Positions 37,023 to 46,092 of a DNA stretch of 64,000 nucleotides are shown in pieces. Within the stretch, counting starts at the first letter, position 1, and every line of letters starts with the position of its first letter. The position numbers and the translations under genes were made by a program. The notes below the pieces were generated by a model. That model had not been told where the DNA came from. It made no database searches and saw only the letters and a program-made list of their open reading frames with translations. Origin of the DNA: Nonomuraea sp. SBT364 (GTDB lineage: Bacteria; Actinomycetota; Actinomycetes; Streptosporangiales; Streptosporangiaceae); NCBI RefSeq assembly GCF_001083785.1, contig NZ_LAVL01000025.1, positions 17,218 to 81,217 on the forward strand, in the 5' to 3' direction.

Positions 37023-38279
37023 ATGAGACGACTGGCCGGGATCGCGACCCTCGCTCTGTTAACGCTCACAGCAGCGTGCGGCGGCGGCGGTGGCGCGCAG
37101 GAACCCGCCGAAGGACCGGTCACCATCACCATGTGGACCCGCGCGGCCACCCAGGCGCAGAGCGAGCGGCTGGTGGAGGCCTACAACAAGAGCCACAAGA
37201 ACCAGGTGAAGCTGACCGTCATCCCGACGGACAACTACCAGCCACGCATCGCGGCCGCGGCCGGGGCCAAGCAACTGCCCGACCTGTTCGCGGCCGACGT
37301 CATCTTCGTGCCGAACTACACCTCCCAGGGCCTGTACCTGGACGTCACCGACCGGATCGCCACGCTGCCGTACAAGGACAGCCTCGCGCCCTCGCACATG
37401 AGGCTCGGCACGCTGGACGGCCGGCAGTACACGCTGCCGCACACGCTCGACCTGTCGGTCTGGTTCTGGAACAAGGACCTGTACGAGAAGGCCGGGCTGG
37501 ACCCCGAGCAGGGCCCCAAGACGCTCAAGGAGCTCGCCGAGCACGCGACCGCGATCGACGAGAAGCTCGGGAAAGACGGCAAGGTCCACGGCACGTTCTT
37601 CGGCGGCAACTGCGGCGGATGTTACGTCTTCACCTTCTGGCCCTCGGTCTGGGCGGCCGGCGGCCAGGTGATGGACGAGCAGGGCACCACCTCGCTCAAC
37701 GACCAGAAGGCGATGACCGACGTGTTCGCCATCTGGCGCGGCCTCTACGACAAGGGCGTCACCGGGCCGACGGCCAAGGAGGAGCAGGGCCCGACGTGGA
37801 CCGGCTTCTTCCCCAAGGGCGAGATCGGCGTGATGCCGATGCCCTCGACCACGCTCGGCCTCATGCCGGCGGACATGAAGATCGGCGTCGCGCCCATCGC
37901 CGGCCCCGACGGCGGCGAGTCCACGTTCGTGGGCGGCGACTCGGTCGGCGTCTCGGCCACCACGAAGAACGCGGACGCCGCCTGGGAGTTCCTGTCCTGG
38001 ACGGTGTCGGACGAGGCGCAGGTCGAGGTCATGGCCAAGAACAAGGACGTGCTCGCGCGCACCGACCTGGCCGAGAACAAGTACTCCGCCGAGGACCCGC
38101 GCGTGGTGCTGATCAACTCGCTGGTGGCCAAGGGCCAGACCCCGTACGCGCTGCGTTTCGGCCAGACCTACAACGACCCGCAGGGGCCGTGGCTGCGGCT
38201 GGCCCGCGAGGCGGTGTTCGGTGACGCCGCGAAGGTCGGCGAGCTGAACGCCCAGATCACGAAGTCGCTGCAGCAATGA
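37023..38279 (+). CDS. Extracellular solute-binding lipoprotein (CUT1 sugar importer)
   Basis: 418 residues. The lipoprotein signal peptide ends with LTAACGG (Cys 19). The mature protein is a family 1 binding protein for oligosaccharides (TMWTRAATQAQSERLVEAYNKSHKNQVKLTVIP; YTLPHTLDLSVWFWNKDLYEKAGLDPE; GGDSVGVSATTKNADAAWEFLSWTVS). The context suggests arabino-oligosaccharide as ligand. Its signal-peptide codons 12-17 contain a complete copy of the arabinose-type LacI operator (37056-37071), and codon 13 inside that site is the rare TTA. No ATPase gene is present in this unit, so a shared MsiK-type ATPase encoded elsewhere is expected. Confidence 0.92.
   Translation: MRRLAGIATLALLTLTAACGGGGGAQEPAEGPVTITMWTRAATQAQSERLVEAYNKSHKNQVKLTVIPTDNYQPRIAAAAGAKQLPDLFAADVIFVPNYTSQGLYLDVTDRIATLPYKDSLAPSHMRLGTLDGRQYTLPHTLDLSVWFWNKDLYEKAGLDPEQGPKTLKELAEHATAIDEKLGKDGKVHGTFFGGNCGGCYVFTFWPSVWAAGGQVMDEQGTTSLNDQKAMTDVFAIWRGLYDKGVTGPTAKEEQGPTWTGFFPKGEIGVMPMPSTTLGLMPADMKIGVAPIAGPDGGESTFVGGDSVGVSATTKNADAAWEFLSWTVSDEAQVEVMAKNKDVLARTDLAENKYSAEDPRVVLINSLVAKGQTPYALRFGQTYNDPQGPWLRLAREAVFGDAAKVGELNAQITKSLQQ
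37056..37071. promoter_or_regulatory. Arabinose-type LacI operator inside the signal-peptide coding sequence
   Basis: CTGTTAACGCTCACAG matches the arabinose operator core TGTTAACGCTCACA although it is fully coding (Leu-Leu-Thr-Leu-Thr-Ala). It starts 33 bases after the ATG, so bound repressor would act as a transcription roadblock. It links this operon to the two arabinose LacI paralogues in addition to its own regulator. Confidence 0.65.
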
Positions 38280-39190
38280 CCTTGACGATCACCAAGTCCG
38301 GACGGCAGGCGGCGCGCGGGGCGCCACCTGCCCGATGGCGCGGCCGCAAGGCCCAGGGCTGGCTGTACGCGGCGCCGACGGCGGTCATCGTCGGCGTGCT
38401 GTTCCTCGCGCCGCTGGTGCTGGTCGGCTGGATGTCGCTGAACCGCTGGCCGCTGCTCGGCCCGGCGGCGTTCAACGCGCCGGACAACTACACGAAGATC
38501 GCGAGCAATCCGCTGTTCGTGGACGCGGTGCTCTTCACGCTGAAGTACACCGCGATCACCACCGTGCTGCTGTCGGCGGTGGCGCTCGGCCTGGCGCTGC
38601 TGGTGCAGGAGCGCCGTCCGGGCGTCGGCTTCTTCCGCACCGCGTTCTTCCTGCCGGGCGCGGTCGGCTTCGCGGCGGCGGCGCTGCTGTTCTACGGGAT
38701 GCTGAACCCGGACTTCGGCCCCGTCGACCCGATGCTGCAGGCGCTCGGCATCACCAGCGAGCCGGTGAAGTGGATCGGCACGCCGAACATGGCGCTGTTC
38801 TCGACGATCATGCTGGTGCTCTGGCGGTTCGCCGGGTTCAACATGCTCATCCTGCTGACCGGCCTGCAGGCCATCCCGGTCGAGGTGTACGAGGCGGCCA
38901 GGAGCGACGGCGCGAACCGGTGGCAGATCTTCACCAGGATCACGCTGCCGCTGCTGCGGCCCACGCTGGCGCTGATGCTGATCCTCAGCGTCACCGGCTC
39001 GCTGCTGGCCTTCGACCAGTTCTTCATCTTCACCAACGGCGGCCCGGACAACAGCACGGTGTCGATGGTCATGGTCGTCTACCGGGACGCGTTCTTCCGC
39101 TTCGACCTCGGCGGCGCCGCCGCGCTGTCGGTCGTGCTGCTCGTGGGCCTGGTCGGCCTGAACACGCTGATGATGAGGAGGCTGCGGTGA
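38276..39190 (+). CDS. CUT1 sugar ABC transporter permease (MalF-like)
   Basis: 304 residues with six membrane spans. The cytoplasmic EAA loop is EVYEAARSDGANRWQIFTRITLPLLRP, where it contacts the ATPase. The N-terminal 35 residues are basic. The ATG overlaps the binding-protein stop by four bases, so the two are coupled. It pairs with the next gene as a permease heterodimer. Confidence 0.92.
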   Translation: MTLTITKSGRQAARGAPPARWRGRKAQGWLYAAPTAVIVGVLFLAPLVLVGWMSLNRWPLLGPAAFNAPDNYTKIASNPLFVDAVLFTLKYTAITTVLLSAVALGLALLVQERRPGVGFFRTAFFLPGAVGFAAAALLFYGMLNPDFGPVDPMLQALGITSEPVKWIGTPNMALFSTIMLVLWRFAGFNMLILLTGLQAIPVEVYEAARSDGANRWQIFTRITLPLLRPTLALMLILSVTGSLLAFDQFFIFTNGGPDNSTVSMVMVVYRDAFFRFDLGGAAALSVVLLVGLVGLNTLMMRRLR

Positions 39191-39951
39191 GCCGGCATCT
39201 CACGCTCGGCGCACTGGCGGTGCTGTTCCTGTTCCCGCTGGTGTGGAGCGGTTACGCCTCGCTGGAGGACCCGTCCAACTACCTGGAGATGGCGAGCTAC
39301 GGTGAGGGCGTCGGCACGTACGCGGCCAACAGCGTGCTCGTCTCCGCCCTGACCGTCGGCGGCACGCTCGTCGTGTCGGCGCTCGGCGGCTACGCCTTCG
39401 CCCGCTTCGACTTCCCGGGCAAGAACCTGCTGTTCCTGGCCACCCTGGCGATCCTCATGGTGCCGTACGCGACCATCCTCATCCCGCTCTACGTGCTGCT
39501 CGGCTATCTCGGGCTGCAGAACTCGCTGGTCGGGCTGTCGCTGGTGTTCGTGATGTTCCAGCTGCCGTTCGCGCTGTTCATGATGCGCAACGCGTTCGAG
39601 GGCATCCCGCGCGAGCTGGAGGAGGCGGCGCTGGTCGACGGCTGCGGGACGTTCCGGGCGTTCTCCCGCATCCTTCTGCACGCCGTACGTCCCGCGCTGG
39701 TCACGGTGGGGCTGTTCGCCTTCCTCGCCTCCTGGAACGACTTCTTCGCGCCGCTCATCCTGCTCAACGACGGCTCCTCGTTCACCCTGCCGGTGGCCGT
39801 GGTCAGCATGACGCAGGGCACCTTCGGCGCGATCGACTACGGCATGCTCCAGGCCGGCGTCATGGTCATGGCCATCCCCTGTCTCATCCTCTTCATCGTC
39901 CTGCAGCGCCACTACGTGCGCGGCTTCATGTCGGGAGCATTGCGTGGCTGA
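39187..39951 (+). CDS. CUT1 sugar ABC transporter permease (MalG-like)
   Basis: 254 residues, GTG start overlapping the previous stop (GTGA). It has six membrane spans and the EAA loop ELEEAALVDGCGTFRAFSRILLHAVRPAL. It is shorter at the N-terminus than usual MalG proteins, which have about 270-280 residues, with little cytoplasmic sequence before the first span. It completes the membrane part of the third importer. Confidence 0.9.
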   Translation: MSRHLTLGALAVLFLFPLVWSGYASLEDPSNYLEMASYGEGVGTYAANSVLVSALTVGGTLVVSALGGYAFARFDFPGKNLLFLATLAILMVPYATILIPLYVLLGYLGLQNSLVGLSLVFVMFQLPFALFMMRNAFEGIPRELEEAALVDGCGTFRAFSRILLHAVRPALVTVGLFAFLASWNDFFAPLILLNDGSSFTLPVAVVSMTQGTFGAIDYGMLQAGVMVMAIPCLILFIVLQRHYVRGFMSGALRG

Positions 39952-41803
39952 TCGCGTGGCTAACCCTGTCCTGCCCTCCTCCGGCGTGCTGTCCCCCCTC
40001 GGCCTCGACGCGGTACGGCTGCTCCCCGGCTTCTGGGGCGACCGGGTCGCGCTGAACCGTGAGGTCACCATCGCCCACTGCCGCGAATGGGAGGAGCGCG
40101 AAGGCTGGATCGGCAACTTCCGCGGCGAGCGGCCCCGCCGGGGACGCGAGTTCAGCGACTCGGAGATCTACAAGCTGCTGGAGGCCATGGCCTGGGCCGA
40201 GCACCCGGACCTGCCGGCGCTGGCCGAGACCGTGGCCCAGGCCCAGGAGGGCGACGGCTACCTCAACACCCGCTGGTCCGGCAGCCGCTACACCGACTTC
40301 GAGTGGGGGCACGAGCTCTACTGCTACGGCCACCTCATCCAGGCCGGGGTCGCCCGGCTGCGCATGCACGGCGAGGACCAGCTCACCCGGGTCGCGATCA
40401 GGGCCGCCGACCACGTGTGCCGCCGCTTCATGGACGGCGCCGAGACGTGCGGGCATCCCGTGATCGAGATGGCGCTGGTCGAGCTCTACCGGGCCACCGG
40501 GGCCGAGCGCTACCTGGAGATGGCGCGCCGCTTCGTCGAGCGGCGCGGCCTGCCCGCGCTCGCCGACATCCCCTTCGGCCGCGCCTACTACCAGGACGAT
40601 CTGCCGGTCAGGCAGGCGCAGGTGTTCCGCGGGCACGTCGTCCGCGCGCTCTACCTGGCCTCCGGGGTGGTCGACGTGGCCGTCGAGACCGGCGACGAGG
40701 AGCTGCTGAAGGCCGTCGAGTCCCAGTGGGAGCGCACCGTCGCCCGGCGCACCCACCTGACCGGCGGCATGGGCTCCCGGCACGCCGACGAGTCGTACGG
40801 CGAGGACCACGAGCTGCCGCCGGACCGGGCCTACAACGAGACCTGCGCGAGCATCGCCTCGATCATGCTGTCGCACCGGCTGCTGCTCGCCACCGGCGAC
40901 GCCCGCTACGCCGACCTGGCCGAGCGGACCCTGTACAACATGCTCGCCACCGGGGTCGCGCTGGACGGGCGGTCGTTCTTCTACGCCAACCCGCTGCAGG
41001 TGCGGGTGCCGGCGCAGCCGCTGGACGGGGTCAACCACGCGGCCGAGGGCGGGCTGCGCTCGCCCTGGTTCGACGTGTCGTGCTGCCCCAACAACATCGC
41101 CCGCACCCTGGCCTCGGTCGCTGCCTATCTGGCCACCTCGTCGTCCGCCGGGGTCCAGATCCACCATCACACCCCCGCCGACATCCGCCACGGCGATCTG
41201 GCCCTGCGGGTCGAGACCGCCTACCCGTGGTCGGGCGAGGTCCGCGTCCGCGTCCTGGAGGCGGGGGCGGGTGGCGTCTCCCTCCGCGTCCCCTCCTGGG
41301 CCGCCGGGGCCACCCTGTCGTACGAGCCCGCGCCGGGGACGGCCGCCTCCCGGGAGTCCCGGCCGGTCGAGCCCGGGTACGCCTCGATCGAGCGGCGGTG
41401 GCGGCCCGGCGACGAGATCCGCCTCGACCTGCCCATGACGCCGAGATGGACCTATCCCGGCCGACGCGCCGACGCGCTGCGCGGGTGCGTCGCCGTGGAG
41501 CGCGGCCCGCTGGTCTACTGCGCCGAGTCCGTGGGCGACGAACCCCCGCTGGCCGACGTGTCAGCCGTGACGGACGCCCCGCCGGTCGAGCACCACACAG
41601 ACGGCACGGGCGGCACGGGCGGCGCTGTCGAGCTGGAGATCGAGGCCGTCCACAGCCCGCCCGGCGACTACGACGCCTGGCCGTACACGACGGAACGCGA
41701 GAGCGGCGGCGGCACCCGCGCGCCGCTGCGGCTCATCCCCTACCACCGGTGGGGCAACCGCGGCCCCGCCACCATGCGCGTCTGGCTTCCCGCCGCCGAA
41801 TAG
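39944..41803 (+). CDS. GH127 beta-L-arabinofuranosidase, cytoplasmic
   Basis: 619 residues, GTG start overlapping the permease stop by eight bases. It belongs to GH127 (HypBA1-like): LLPGFWGDRVALNREVTI at the start, DGYLNT, TGGMGSRHADESYGEDHELPPDRAYNETCASI, and WFDVSCCPNNIAR. E299, C301, C380 and C381 match the zinc site of HypBA1 (E338, C340, C417, C418), in which one Cys is the nucleophile. No signal peptide is present, so it acts on imported beta-1,2-linked arabino-oligosaccharides such as those of plant hydroxyproline-rich glycoproteins. The released L-arabinose would enter AraA-B-D. Confidence 0.93.
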   Translation: MADRVANPVLPSSGVLSPLGLDAVRLLPGFWGDRVALNREVTIAHCREWEEREGWIGNFRGERPRRGREFSDSEIYKLLEAMAWAEHPDLPALAETVAQAQEGDGYLNTRWSGSRYTDFEWGHELYCYGHLIQAGVARLRMHGEDQLTRVAIRAADHVCRRFMDGAETCGHPVIEMALVELYRATGAERYLEMARRFVERRGLPALADIPFGRAYYQDDLPVRQAQVFRGHVVRALYLASGVVDVAVETGDEELLKAVESQWERTVARRTHLTGGMGSRHADESYGEDHELPPDRAYNETCASIASIMLSHRLLLATGDARYADLAERTLYNMLATGVALDGRSFFYANPLQVRVPAQPLDGVNHAAEGGLRSPWFDVSCCPNNIARTLASVAAYLATSSSAGVQIHHHTPADIRHGDLALRVETAYPWSGEVRVRVLEAGAGGVSLRVPSWAAGATLSYEPAPGTAASRESRPVEPGYASIERRWRPGDEIRLDLPMTPRWTYPGRRADALRGCVAVERGPLVYCAESVGDEPPLADVSAVTDAPPVEHHTDGTGGTGGAVELEIEAVHSPPGDYDAWPYTTERESGGGTRAPLRLIPYHRWGNRGPATMRVWLPAAE

Positions 41804-41820
41804 CACCCCCGGAGATCGCT

Positions 41821-44800
41821 GTGCGCAAACCCCTGTCATGCCTCGCCGCCCTGGTGGTGACGGGCGCCCTCCTGACCGCCCCGCCCCCTGCCGTCGCCGC
41901 CGCCGACCAGCTCGGCCTGCCCGTCTTCACCGGCGCGGACCCGGTGCCCGACGAACCCGTCTCCTACCATCCCCGCAGGATGATGAAGGAGATCTACCGC
42001 AAGGAGAAAGGCGGCGACTCGTACTGGATCGACCGCATGCTGGCCCGGCCCGGCGACGACCCGGCGGGGACGTGGCTGATGTCGCGTGGCCGGGCGGTGT
42101 TCATGAAGGAGCACGACCCGGCCGAGCTCGGCTTCGGCGGCCGTGTCGCGTACTGGGAGAGCATCGACGACCGTGACGCGTACACGATCTCGCTGGGCGC
42201 CGAGCTCACCGAGGACGTCGGCGAGCGGCTGCAGATGCCCAGCCACTGGATCGGCGCGTACACCGGCGACGGCCTGGCCGTGACCGTCAAGAAGTTCATC
42301 ACCCAGGAGAACGTGGCCGTCACCACGCTCGCGGTGACCAACACCGGGACCGCCCGGCGCGCCGTCCCCGTCACCGTGACCTCCCCGTACGCCAGGACGG
42401 CCGACGGGGACCAGGAGCTGACGGGCGTGGTCACGGCCAGGAACAAGCTGACCACGATCTTCCCCAGGCTCAGCGGCGACGGCCTGAAGGTCGCCGGCGG
42501 CGAGCTCAAGGGCACGCTGTCCATCGAACCGGGGCAGACCGTGCGCACCAAGGCGCAGCTCGGGTTCGTGACCGAGGAGCTGCCGGATTCGCGCAAGGAG
42601 TACGACGGCTACAAGGGGCGGTCGGCGGCCAAGGCGCTCAACCGGCACCTTCAGGACTACAACGCCTGGTGGGCGGAGAACCTGCCCTACATCGACGTGC
42701 CGGACGAGAACATCAAGAAGTTCGTCTACTACCGCTGGTGGCTGATGCGGTTCAACTTCCTGGACGCCGACATCCCGGGGAGTGACTTCCAGTTCCCCAC
42801 GTCGGTGGAGGGGGCGCTCGGCTACAACAACGCGATCGTGCTGACGGTGCCGATGTTCGTGCAGGATCTCAAGTACCTGCGCGACCCGATCTACTCGTAC
42901 GGGCCGTGGGTGTCGGCAGGCGAGGTCTCGCGAAACTCGAAATATACGGATAACCCGGGCGACCCGGAGAACTGGTCGAACAGCTACACCCAGTACATCT
43001 CGGCCGCCGCTCTGGAGAGCTACCAGATCCACGGCGGGCAGCCGGCGATCCTGCGCAACCTGGCCCGCTACGCCGAGAAGGACGTCTACGGCCAGCTCGA
43101 CGCCTACGACTCCAACGGCAACGGCGTCATCGAGTACGACTGGGAGGCGATGACCGGCAACGACGCCGACGCGGTGTCGTTCCACTACTACGACCGGGCC
43201 AACGAGCGGCTGGAGGGCGCCTACGTCTACGCCAACGCGATGGCGGCGGCGCAGGCCTACGAGCTGAGCGGCGACGCGGCCAAGGCCGCCGAGATGCGCG
43301 GCGTGGCGGACAAGGTGAAGAACGGCATCCTGACCCTGCTGTGGGACGAGGAGGCCGGCCTGTTCAAGCACCGCGACCTGCAGACGGGCAACCTGATCCC
43401 GTGGAAGGAGTCGAACAACTACATCCCGTACGCCACGGGTCTCGTCCCCACCGATGAGCCGAAATATCGCGAAGCGCTCCGCTTGTGGGCTGATCCTGCG
43501 GAATATCCGATCTTCCCGGCGTACACCGCCAACCAGAAGGACAAGGCCGAGGCCGCCGCGCAGGGCAAGCCCGGGTCGAACAACTTCTCCCAGATCAACT
43601 CCACCCGGAACTTCGCCCTGTTCTCCAAGGCGATGCGCCAGTACGCCTCCCCGCACATCACGGCCGAGCAGTACAAGCAGCTCCTGTACTGGAACGCCTG
43701 GTCGCAGTTCGTCGGCGGCGACACCCGCTACCCGGACGCCAACGAGTTCTGGGCGAACTGGAACCCGCGGGCCAAGACCATCGACTACCGCTCCTGGATC
43801 CACCACACGATCCTCGGCAGCAGCAACTGGACGGTCATCGAGGACGCCATGGGCCTGCGGCCCCGCTCCGACGGCAAGGTGGAGCTGTGGCCGGTCGACA
43901 TCGGCTGGGACCACTTCACCGTCAACGGCGTCGACTACCGGGGCAGCGACCTGACGATCGTCTGGGACGAGCCCGGCGACGGCGTCACCCACTACGAGGG
44001 CGTGCCGGAGGGCTACTCGATCCTCGTCGACGGCAAGCGCAAGGTCACCCTGTCGGGCCTGGACCACGCGGTCTGGGACCCGCGCACCGGCGAGGTCGAG
44101 GGCGGCACCGTGCTCCACGCCGAGCGCGGCAAGGTCAGGGCGCCCGCCGAGGTCGAGCTCACCGGCGAGCGGGTCACCGACCTGTTCCAGAAGGCCGGCG
44201 CCGACCTGGACGCGCCCGGCCCGAACCTGGTCGCGTCCGTCACCGCCTCGCACGGCGACCCGGCGGGGGCGGCCGACGGCTTCACCGTCAACGAGCCGTA
44301 CTGGAGCGCCAAGGGCTCCGGCCGGGCCGAGGACTGGCTGGAGGCGGACCTCGGCGGCACCCGGAAGGTCGACCTGGTCCGCCTGTACTTCGCCAACGAC
44401 CGCAAGGAGCACGGCGAGCCCGCCTTCTACCGCGTCCAGTACCGCGACGGCGACGCCTGGAAGGACGTGCCCCGCCAGGCGAAGGAGCCCGCCTACCCGC
44501 GCGCCAACCTCAACACCGTCCGCTTCCCCGCCGTCGCGACGAGCGGCCTGCGGGTGCTGGTGACCCACCGGCCGGGGCTGACGAGCGGGCTGAAGGAGAT
44601 CCAGGCGTACGCGTCCGGCGAGCGCGCCCCGTCGGCCGGCAACCGGGCCCCGTACGTGCTGGCCACCGAGGACCCGGCGTTCGACCGGCCCGGCCAGGCC
44701 AGGCTGAACGGCGTGGTCAAGGACGACGGGCTGCCGTCGGGCACGCTCACCGCCCGGTGGACCGCGCGGGGCCCCGGCGAGACGTTCTTCACCGACCCGT

Positions 44801-45816
44801 CGTCGCCGGGCACGGTCGTGTCGTTCACCGAACCGGGGGTGTACGAGCTCACGCTGACCGCCTCCGACGGCGCGAAACAGACGTCGGGCACGGTCACGGT
44901 GACCGCCACCGCCCCCGGCTCCCAGGTGAACGTGGCCCCGTACGCCACGCCTGCCGCCTCCTACACCTCGCCGTGGGAGAAGGTCACGGCGGTCAACGAC
45001 GGCATCGACCCGCCGCGCTCCAACGACGGCGCCAACCCGCGCTGGGGCACCTGGCCGCAGCAGGGCACCCAGTGGGTGGAGCTGGCGTGGCCGTCGCCGG
45101 TGCGGGTGAACAAGGCCGGCCTGTACTTCTTCGACGACGGCGGCGGCGTCCGCGTCCCGGCGTCGTGGAAGATCCAGGCGTGGGACGGCGACTCCTTCGC
45201 CGACGTCACCGGCGTCGCGTCCTACCCGGCGGCGGCCGACGCCTACAACGAGGTCTCCTTCGACACGGTCACCACGGCCAGGCTCCGGGTGGAGCTCCAG
45301 TCCGGCGGCGCGTCGGTCGGCATCCTGGAGTGGAAGGCGTACGCGGTGCCGCCGGACGCGGTGCGGCCGGTGCACGTGCCGACGGTGGCCGGCACGCTGC
45401 CGCGCCTGCCGGACACGGTCGAGACCCTGTACGCGGACGGCGTCCGGGGCCGGGCGCCGGTCGTCTGGCAGCAGGTCACCCCTGACCAGGTGGAGCAGGG
45501 CGGCACCAGCTTCACCGTCGCCGGGCTCGCCGAGGGCGTCACGGCGCGGGCGAGCGCCACGGTGCACGTCAGGACCACCGCCGCCGTGACGGTCACCTCG
45601 ATCGCCGAGGAGACGGTCACGACCCGGGCGGGCACGGCTCCGTCGCTGCCCGCGACGGTCGTGGCGACCTACAACGACGGCTCCAAGGACAGCTCCGTCG
45701 CCGTCACCTGGGAGGCGATCGATCCCGGCCGGTACGCGGAGCCGGGCACCTTCACGGTGACCGGCACGGTGCCGGGCACCACGATCCCCGCCAGGGCGAC
45801 GGTGACAGTCACCTGA
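41821..45816 (+). CDS. Secreted multidomain glycosidase-like protein with alpha-toroid core
   Basis: 1331 residues from GTG 41821 (GGAG upstream). Layout: Sec signal peptide (1-27); beta-sandwich (about 30-270); (alpha/alpha)6-type barrel (about 290-700) with aromatic and acidic repeats such as FVYYRWWLMRFNFLDAD and WEAMTGNDADAVSFHYYDRAN, ending GLRPRSDGKVELWPVDIGWDHFTVNGVDYRG; discoidin/CBM32-like module (about 800-930); Ig/PKD-like segment (about 940-1035); second discoidin-like module (about 1036-1180); two Big-type Ig repeats (about 1181-1331). The barrel resembles MGH1-like/GH63-clan hydrolases, but I cannot assign a GH family. As the last gene after GH127 it probably frees the oligosaccharide that the importer carries, the role HypBA2 (GH121) plays in Bifidobacterium. 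Confidence 0.8.
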   Translation: MRKPLSCLAALVVTGALLTAPPPAVAAADQLGLPVFTGADPVPDEPVSYHPRRMMKEIYRKEKGGDSYWIDRMLARPGDDPAGTWLMSRGRAVFMKEHDPAELGFGGRVAYWESIDDRDAYTISLGAELTEDVGERLQMPSHWIGAYTGDGLAVTVKKFITQENVAVTTLAVTNTGTARRAVPVTVTSPYARTADGDQELTGVVTARNKLTTIFPRLSGDGLKVAGGELKGTLSIEPGQTVRTKAQLGFVTEELPDSRKEYDGYKGRSAAKALNRHLQDYNAWWAENLPYIDVPDENIKKFVYYRWWLMRFNFLDADIPGSDFQFPTSVEGALGYNNAIVLTVPMFVQDLKYLRDPIYSYGPWVSAGEVSRNSKYTDNPGDPENWSNSYTQYISAAALESYQIHGGQPAILRNLARYAEKDVYGQLDAYDSNGNGVIEYDWEAMTGNDADAVSFHYYDRANERLEGAYVYANAMAAAQAYELSGDAAKAAEMRGVADKVKNGILTLLWDEEAGLFKHRDLQTGNLIPWKESNNYIPYATGLVPTDEPKYREALRLWADPAEYPIFPAYTANQKDKAEAAAQGKPGSNNFSQINSTRNFALFSKAMRQYASPHITAEQYKQLLYWNAWSQFVGGDTRYPDANEFWANWNPRAKTIDYRSWIHHTILGSSNWTVIEDAMGLRPRSDGKVELWPVDIGWDHFTVNGVDYRGSDLTIVWDEPGDGVTHYEGVPEGYSILVDGKRKVTLSGLDHAVWDPRTGEVEGGTVLHAERGKVRAPAEVELTGERVTDLFQKAGADLDAPGPNLVASVTASHGDPAGAADGFTVNEPYWSAKGSGRAEDWLEADLGGTRKVDLVRLYFANDRKEHGEPAFYRVQYRDGDAWKDVPRQAKEPAYPRANLNTVRFPAVATSGLRVLVTHRPGLTSGLKEIQAYASGERAPSAGNRAPYVLATEDPAFDRPGQARLNGVVKDDGLPSGTLTARWTARGPGETFFTDPSSPGTVVSFTEPGVYELTLTASDGAKQTSGTVTVTATAPGSQVNVAPYATPAASYTSPWEKVTAVNDGIDPPRSNDGANPRWGTWPQQGTQWVELAWPSPVRVNKAGLYFFDDGGGVRVPASWKIQAWDGDSFADVTGVASYPAAADAYNEVSFDTVTTARLRVELQSGGASVGILEWKAYAVPPDAVRPVHVPTVAGTLPRLPDTVETLYADGVRGRAPVVWQQVTPDQVEQGGTSFTVAGLAEGVTARASATVHVRTTAAVTVTSIAEETVTTRAGTAPSLPATVVATYNDGSKDSSVAVTWEAIDPGRYAEPGTFTVTGTVPGTTIPARATVTVT

Positions 45817-45884
45817 CCCCGGGAACCTCCTCCGGGCTCCGATCGTTTTCCCAGATGAACGATGCGGACTCCGGAGGAGGGGCA

Positions 45885-46088
45885 GTGGGCTGGCACTACC
45901 GAAAGTCGATCAAGCTAGGACCGTTCCGGGTCAACCTGTCGCGGCACGGCGTCGGTCACAGCTTCGGCAACCGCCGCTTCCGCGTCTCGTCGGGCCCCGA
46001 CGGGCGCCGCCACGTCACCGTGCGCCTGCCGGGCGGCTTCCACGTGAGCAAGTCCTTCGGCAAGCGCCGCCACTACCGCCACTACTGA
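45885..46088 (+). CDS. DUF4236 protein
   Basis: 67 residues, very basic. GWHYRKSIKLGPFRVNLSRHGVGHSFGNRRFRVSSGPDGRRHVTVRLPGG is the DUF4236 pattern (Pfam: short N-terminal domain, function unknown). The GTG at 45885 follows GGAGGAGG and gives the standard family start; an upstream ATG at 45855 lacks a ribosome site. The family is often the N-terminal piece of larger phage or membrane proteins, but here it stands alone. It lies convergent to the histidine kinase gene, with four bases between. Confidence 0.75.
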   Translation: MGWHYRKSIKLGPFRVNLSRHGVGHSFGNRRFRVSSGPDGRRHVTVRLPGGFHVSKSFGKRRHYRHY

Positions 46089-46092
46089 GCGC

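Noticed and set aside
40087..41820. Upstream extension of the large secreted protein's frame over GH127
   Set aside because: The frame is open by composition only; the signal peptide and GGAG place the start at GTG 41821.
41836..45567. 1243-codon open frame antisense to the large secreted protein
   Set aside because: Same shadow effect of high G+C; no motif, signal peptide or ribosome site supports it.
45823..45850. Terminator after the large secreted protein gene
   Set aside because: CCCGGG and CCGGG can pair over five bases only, too weak to call.
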